DNA from: Solirubrobacteraceae bacterium
GTDB taxonomy: Bacteria > Actinomycetota > Thermoleophilia > Solirubrobacterales > Solirubrobacteraceae
Assembly: GCA_025935735.1 (NCBI GenBank)
Contig: JAICUS010000028.1
Span: 1-20,901, forward strand
Direction of reading: 5' to 3'
Length of the DNA stretch: 20,901 nucleotides
Shown here: positions 19,988-20,901 of the stretch, piece by piece
Position numbering within the stretch: the first letter of the stretch is position 1
Layout of the letters: each line of letters opens with the position of its first letter
The notes under the pieces: generated by a model
Database searches by the model: none
Seen by the model: the letters and a program-made list of their open reading frames with translations, nothing else
What the model was told of the DNA's origin: nothing
Translations under genes and position numbers: made by a program

Positions 19988-20521
19988 TTAGGTTGAGGGC
20001 ATCGCCTGCTGAGCGTGCTCCTGGGCGGTGGAGCCGAGCTCCTGTGCGTGCTGCTGACCGCTCTCCTTGGCCGTCTGCGCGGCGTCCTGCGCGACCTGCT
20101 TGCCGCGCTCGAGCGCCTCCTGACCGGTCTGCTTCGCCCGGTCCTTGACGTCGTCGGCCACCGGGCCGAGCTTCTCGTCCTCGACGCGCGTGGACGGCAC
20201 GAGCATGCCGGCGAGGAAGCCCACGGCCACCGCGCCGACGGTGAGCCCGAGCGGGTTCTCCTGGGCGACGCTCGCCGCGCGCTTGGCCTGGTGCTTGACC
20301 TGGTCGGGATCCGGCGTCGCGTCGCCGACCGACTGGCCGGCGCCCACCACGCGCTCCTTCGCGGATGTGACGACGCCCATCACGCTCTCCTTCTTGTCTT
20401 GCAGCGAGTCCTTGGCGCGCGACTTGACGTCGGCCTTGTAGCCCAGCGCGCCGACGGTCTCGCCCATCTGCTCGCGCGTCTGCTCTATCTCCCGGCGGAT
20501 CCGGTCTGGGTCTTCGCCCAC
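19988..20521 (-). CDS. DUF3618-type membrane protein with LEA-like helical tail
   Basis: This 177-aa protein starts VGEDPDRIRREIEQTREQMG, the typical DUF3618 opening (PxxIxxxIxxTRxxMxxTVxAL), followed by KADVKSRAKDSLQDKKESVM, a likely coiled helix. A single membrane segment PLGLTVGAVAVGFLAGMLVP is at about 89-108, and a hydrophilic Ala/Gln/Lys-rich amphipathic tail follows (KQTGQEALERGKQVAQDAAQ and similar repeats) that resembles LEA-like stress proteins. GTG 20521 has GGAGGA upstream on the minus strand, but that site lies inside the upstream gene, which it overlaps by 37 bp. Envelope or stress function is common speculation for this family; no reaction is known. Confidence 0.85.
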   Translation of the reverse strand: MGEDPDRIRREIEQTREQMGETVGALGYKADVKSRAKDSLQDKKESVMGVVTSAKERVVGAGQSVGDATPDPDQVKHQAKRAASVAQENPLGLTVGAVAVGFLAGMLVPSTRVEDEKLGPVADDVKDRAKQTGQEALERGKQVAQDAAQTAKESGQQHAQELGSTAQEHAQQAMPST

Positions 20522-20901
20522 TGGATGTCCTCCTTCACGGTTTCGACTGTCTGGGGTGCGGGCGGTGTGGCGGACTGGAGCGCCTTGCGGCCCGATTGGG
20601 CCAGCACGGCGGCCACCACGCCCCACAGCACGGTCACGATCAGCACGGCGAGCCACAGCGCCAGGAAGCTGTCGAGCACGACGATCAGCAGCGCGGTCAG
20701 CGCGCCGAGCATCAGCAGCGCGGCCACGGCCGCGCCGGCCATCATCCCGGCGCCCTTGCGGGCCAGCTTGCCCTTCTCGGTGACCTCCGCCTGGGCCAGC
20801 TTGATCTCCTGGCGCACGAGCGTGGAGGTCTGGCTCGCCAGGTCCTTGACCAGCTCGCCGACGCCGCGGTCGCGCGGGTCGGCGTGCGCGCCGCCGTTGA
20901 C
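20485..20901 (-). CDS. Phage-holin-like (Phage_holin_3_6/DUF1469) membrane protein, start outside window
   Basis: The frame is open to the window end, giving 138 visible residues that begin VNGGAHADPRDRGVGELVKD. The segment VGELVKDLASQTSTLVRQEI with KLAQAEVTEKGKLARKGAGM is the amphipathic N-terminal helix typical of the family, followed by two hydrophobic hairpin helices (MAGAAVAALLMLGALTALLI and WLAVLIVTVLWGVVAAVLAQ) and a short hydrophilic tail. The name reflects fold similarity only; no phage genes are here. It overlaps the DUF3618 gene by 37 bp, the usual chromosomal partner of this family in actinobacteria, which supports a shared envelope role. Confidence 0.85.
   Translation of the reverse strand, partial: VNGGAHADPRDRGVGELVKDLASQTSTLVRQEIKLAQAEVTEKGKLARKGAGMMAGAAVAALLMLGALTALLIVVLDSFLALWLAVLIVTVLWGVVAAVLAQSGRKALQSATPPAPQTVETVKEDIQWAKTQTGSAGR

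Noticed and set aside
20485..20901. Prophage remnant suggested by the holin-like protein
   Set aside because: This membrane family is widespread on actinobacterial chromosomes beside DUF3618 genes, and no lysin, capsid, integrase or attachment site is visible.

Overview
The window is about 20.9 kb of very GC-rich, densely packed bacterial DNA. Many genes start with GTG, and ATGA/GTGA stop-start overlaps are common. Base composition, possible leaderless-type promoters and the families present (DUF3618/holin-type membrane proteins, a secreted beta-rich protein) suggest a high-GC actinobacterium, possibly Thermoleophilia/Solirubrobacterales. That placement is inference; there is no rRNA or other taxonomic marker here. 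I see no tRNA, rRNA, CRISPR array, insertion sequence or prophage.

Bases 1-6274 (plus strand) form an aromatic-acid type catabolic operon. It holds the end of an aldehyde dehydrogenase, a benzoate-CoA ligase family enzyme, a 117-aa half-SDR lacking cofactor site and catalytic residues, a complete SDR, a second aldehyde dehydrogenase, an enoyl-CoA hydratase and a ferredoxin/rubredoxin-reductase type flavoprotein. Most neighbours overlap by 4-8 bp.

Bases 6258-12146 (minus strand, read right to left) look like one transcription unit: DHA2-type MFS exporter, SnoaL-like protein, a protein with three DUF190 domains, a 73-aa protein, a GAF-PAS-GAF sensor histidine kinase without a response regulator, and a secreted protein sharing a duplicated segment with the 73-aa protein. 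A MarR-type regulator (12226-12651, plus) is divergent from the exporter, and two overlapping perfect palindromes lie between them.

Bases 12639-16332 (minus strand) form an eight-gene, fully overlapping operon: PaaA-like oxygenase, PaaD DUF59 domain, two very small PaaB-like proteins, a PaaC-like protein, a separate 41-aa PaaD zinc ribbon, a crotonase and a gamma-carbonic-anhydrase/PaaY-like protein. The usual reductase PaaE is absent. Thirty bases away and divergent are a rubredoxin and an R2/ferritin-like diiron protein (16363-17225). With the flavoprotein at 5054-6274 they could supply electrons. My main hypothesis is a non-canonical multicomponent aryl-CoA monooxygenase with split and duplicated small subunits, linked to the benzoate-CoA ligase genes.

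Bases 17202-20901 hold an alpha/beta hydrolase with an upstream inverted repeat, a decayed chemotaxis receptor pseudogene, a hotdog thioesterase coupled to a lipoate-ligase-like protein, a 45-bp nested-palindrome hairpin between convergent genes, and a DUF3618/holin-like membrane protein pair cut by the window end.
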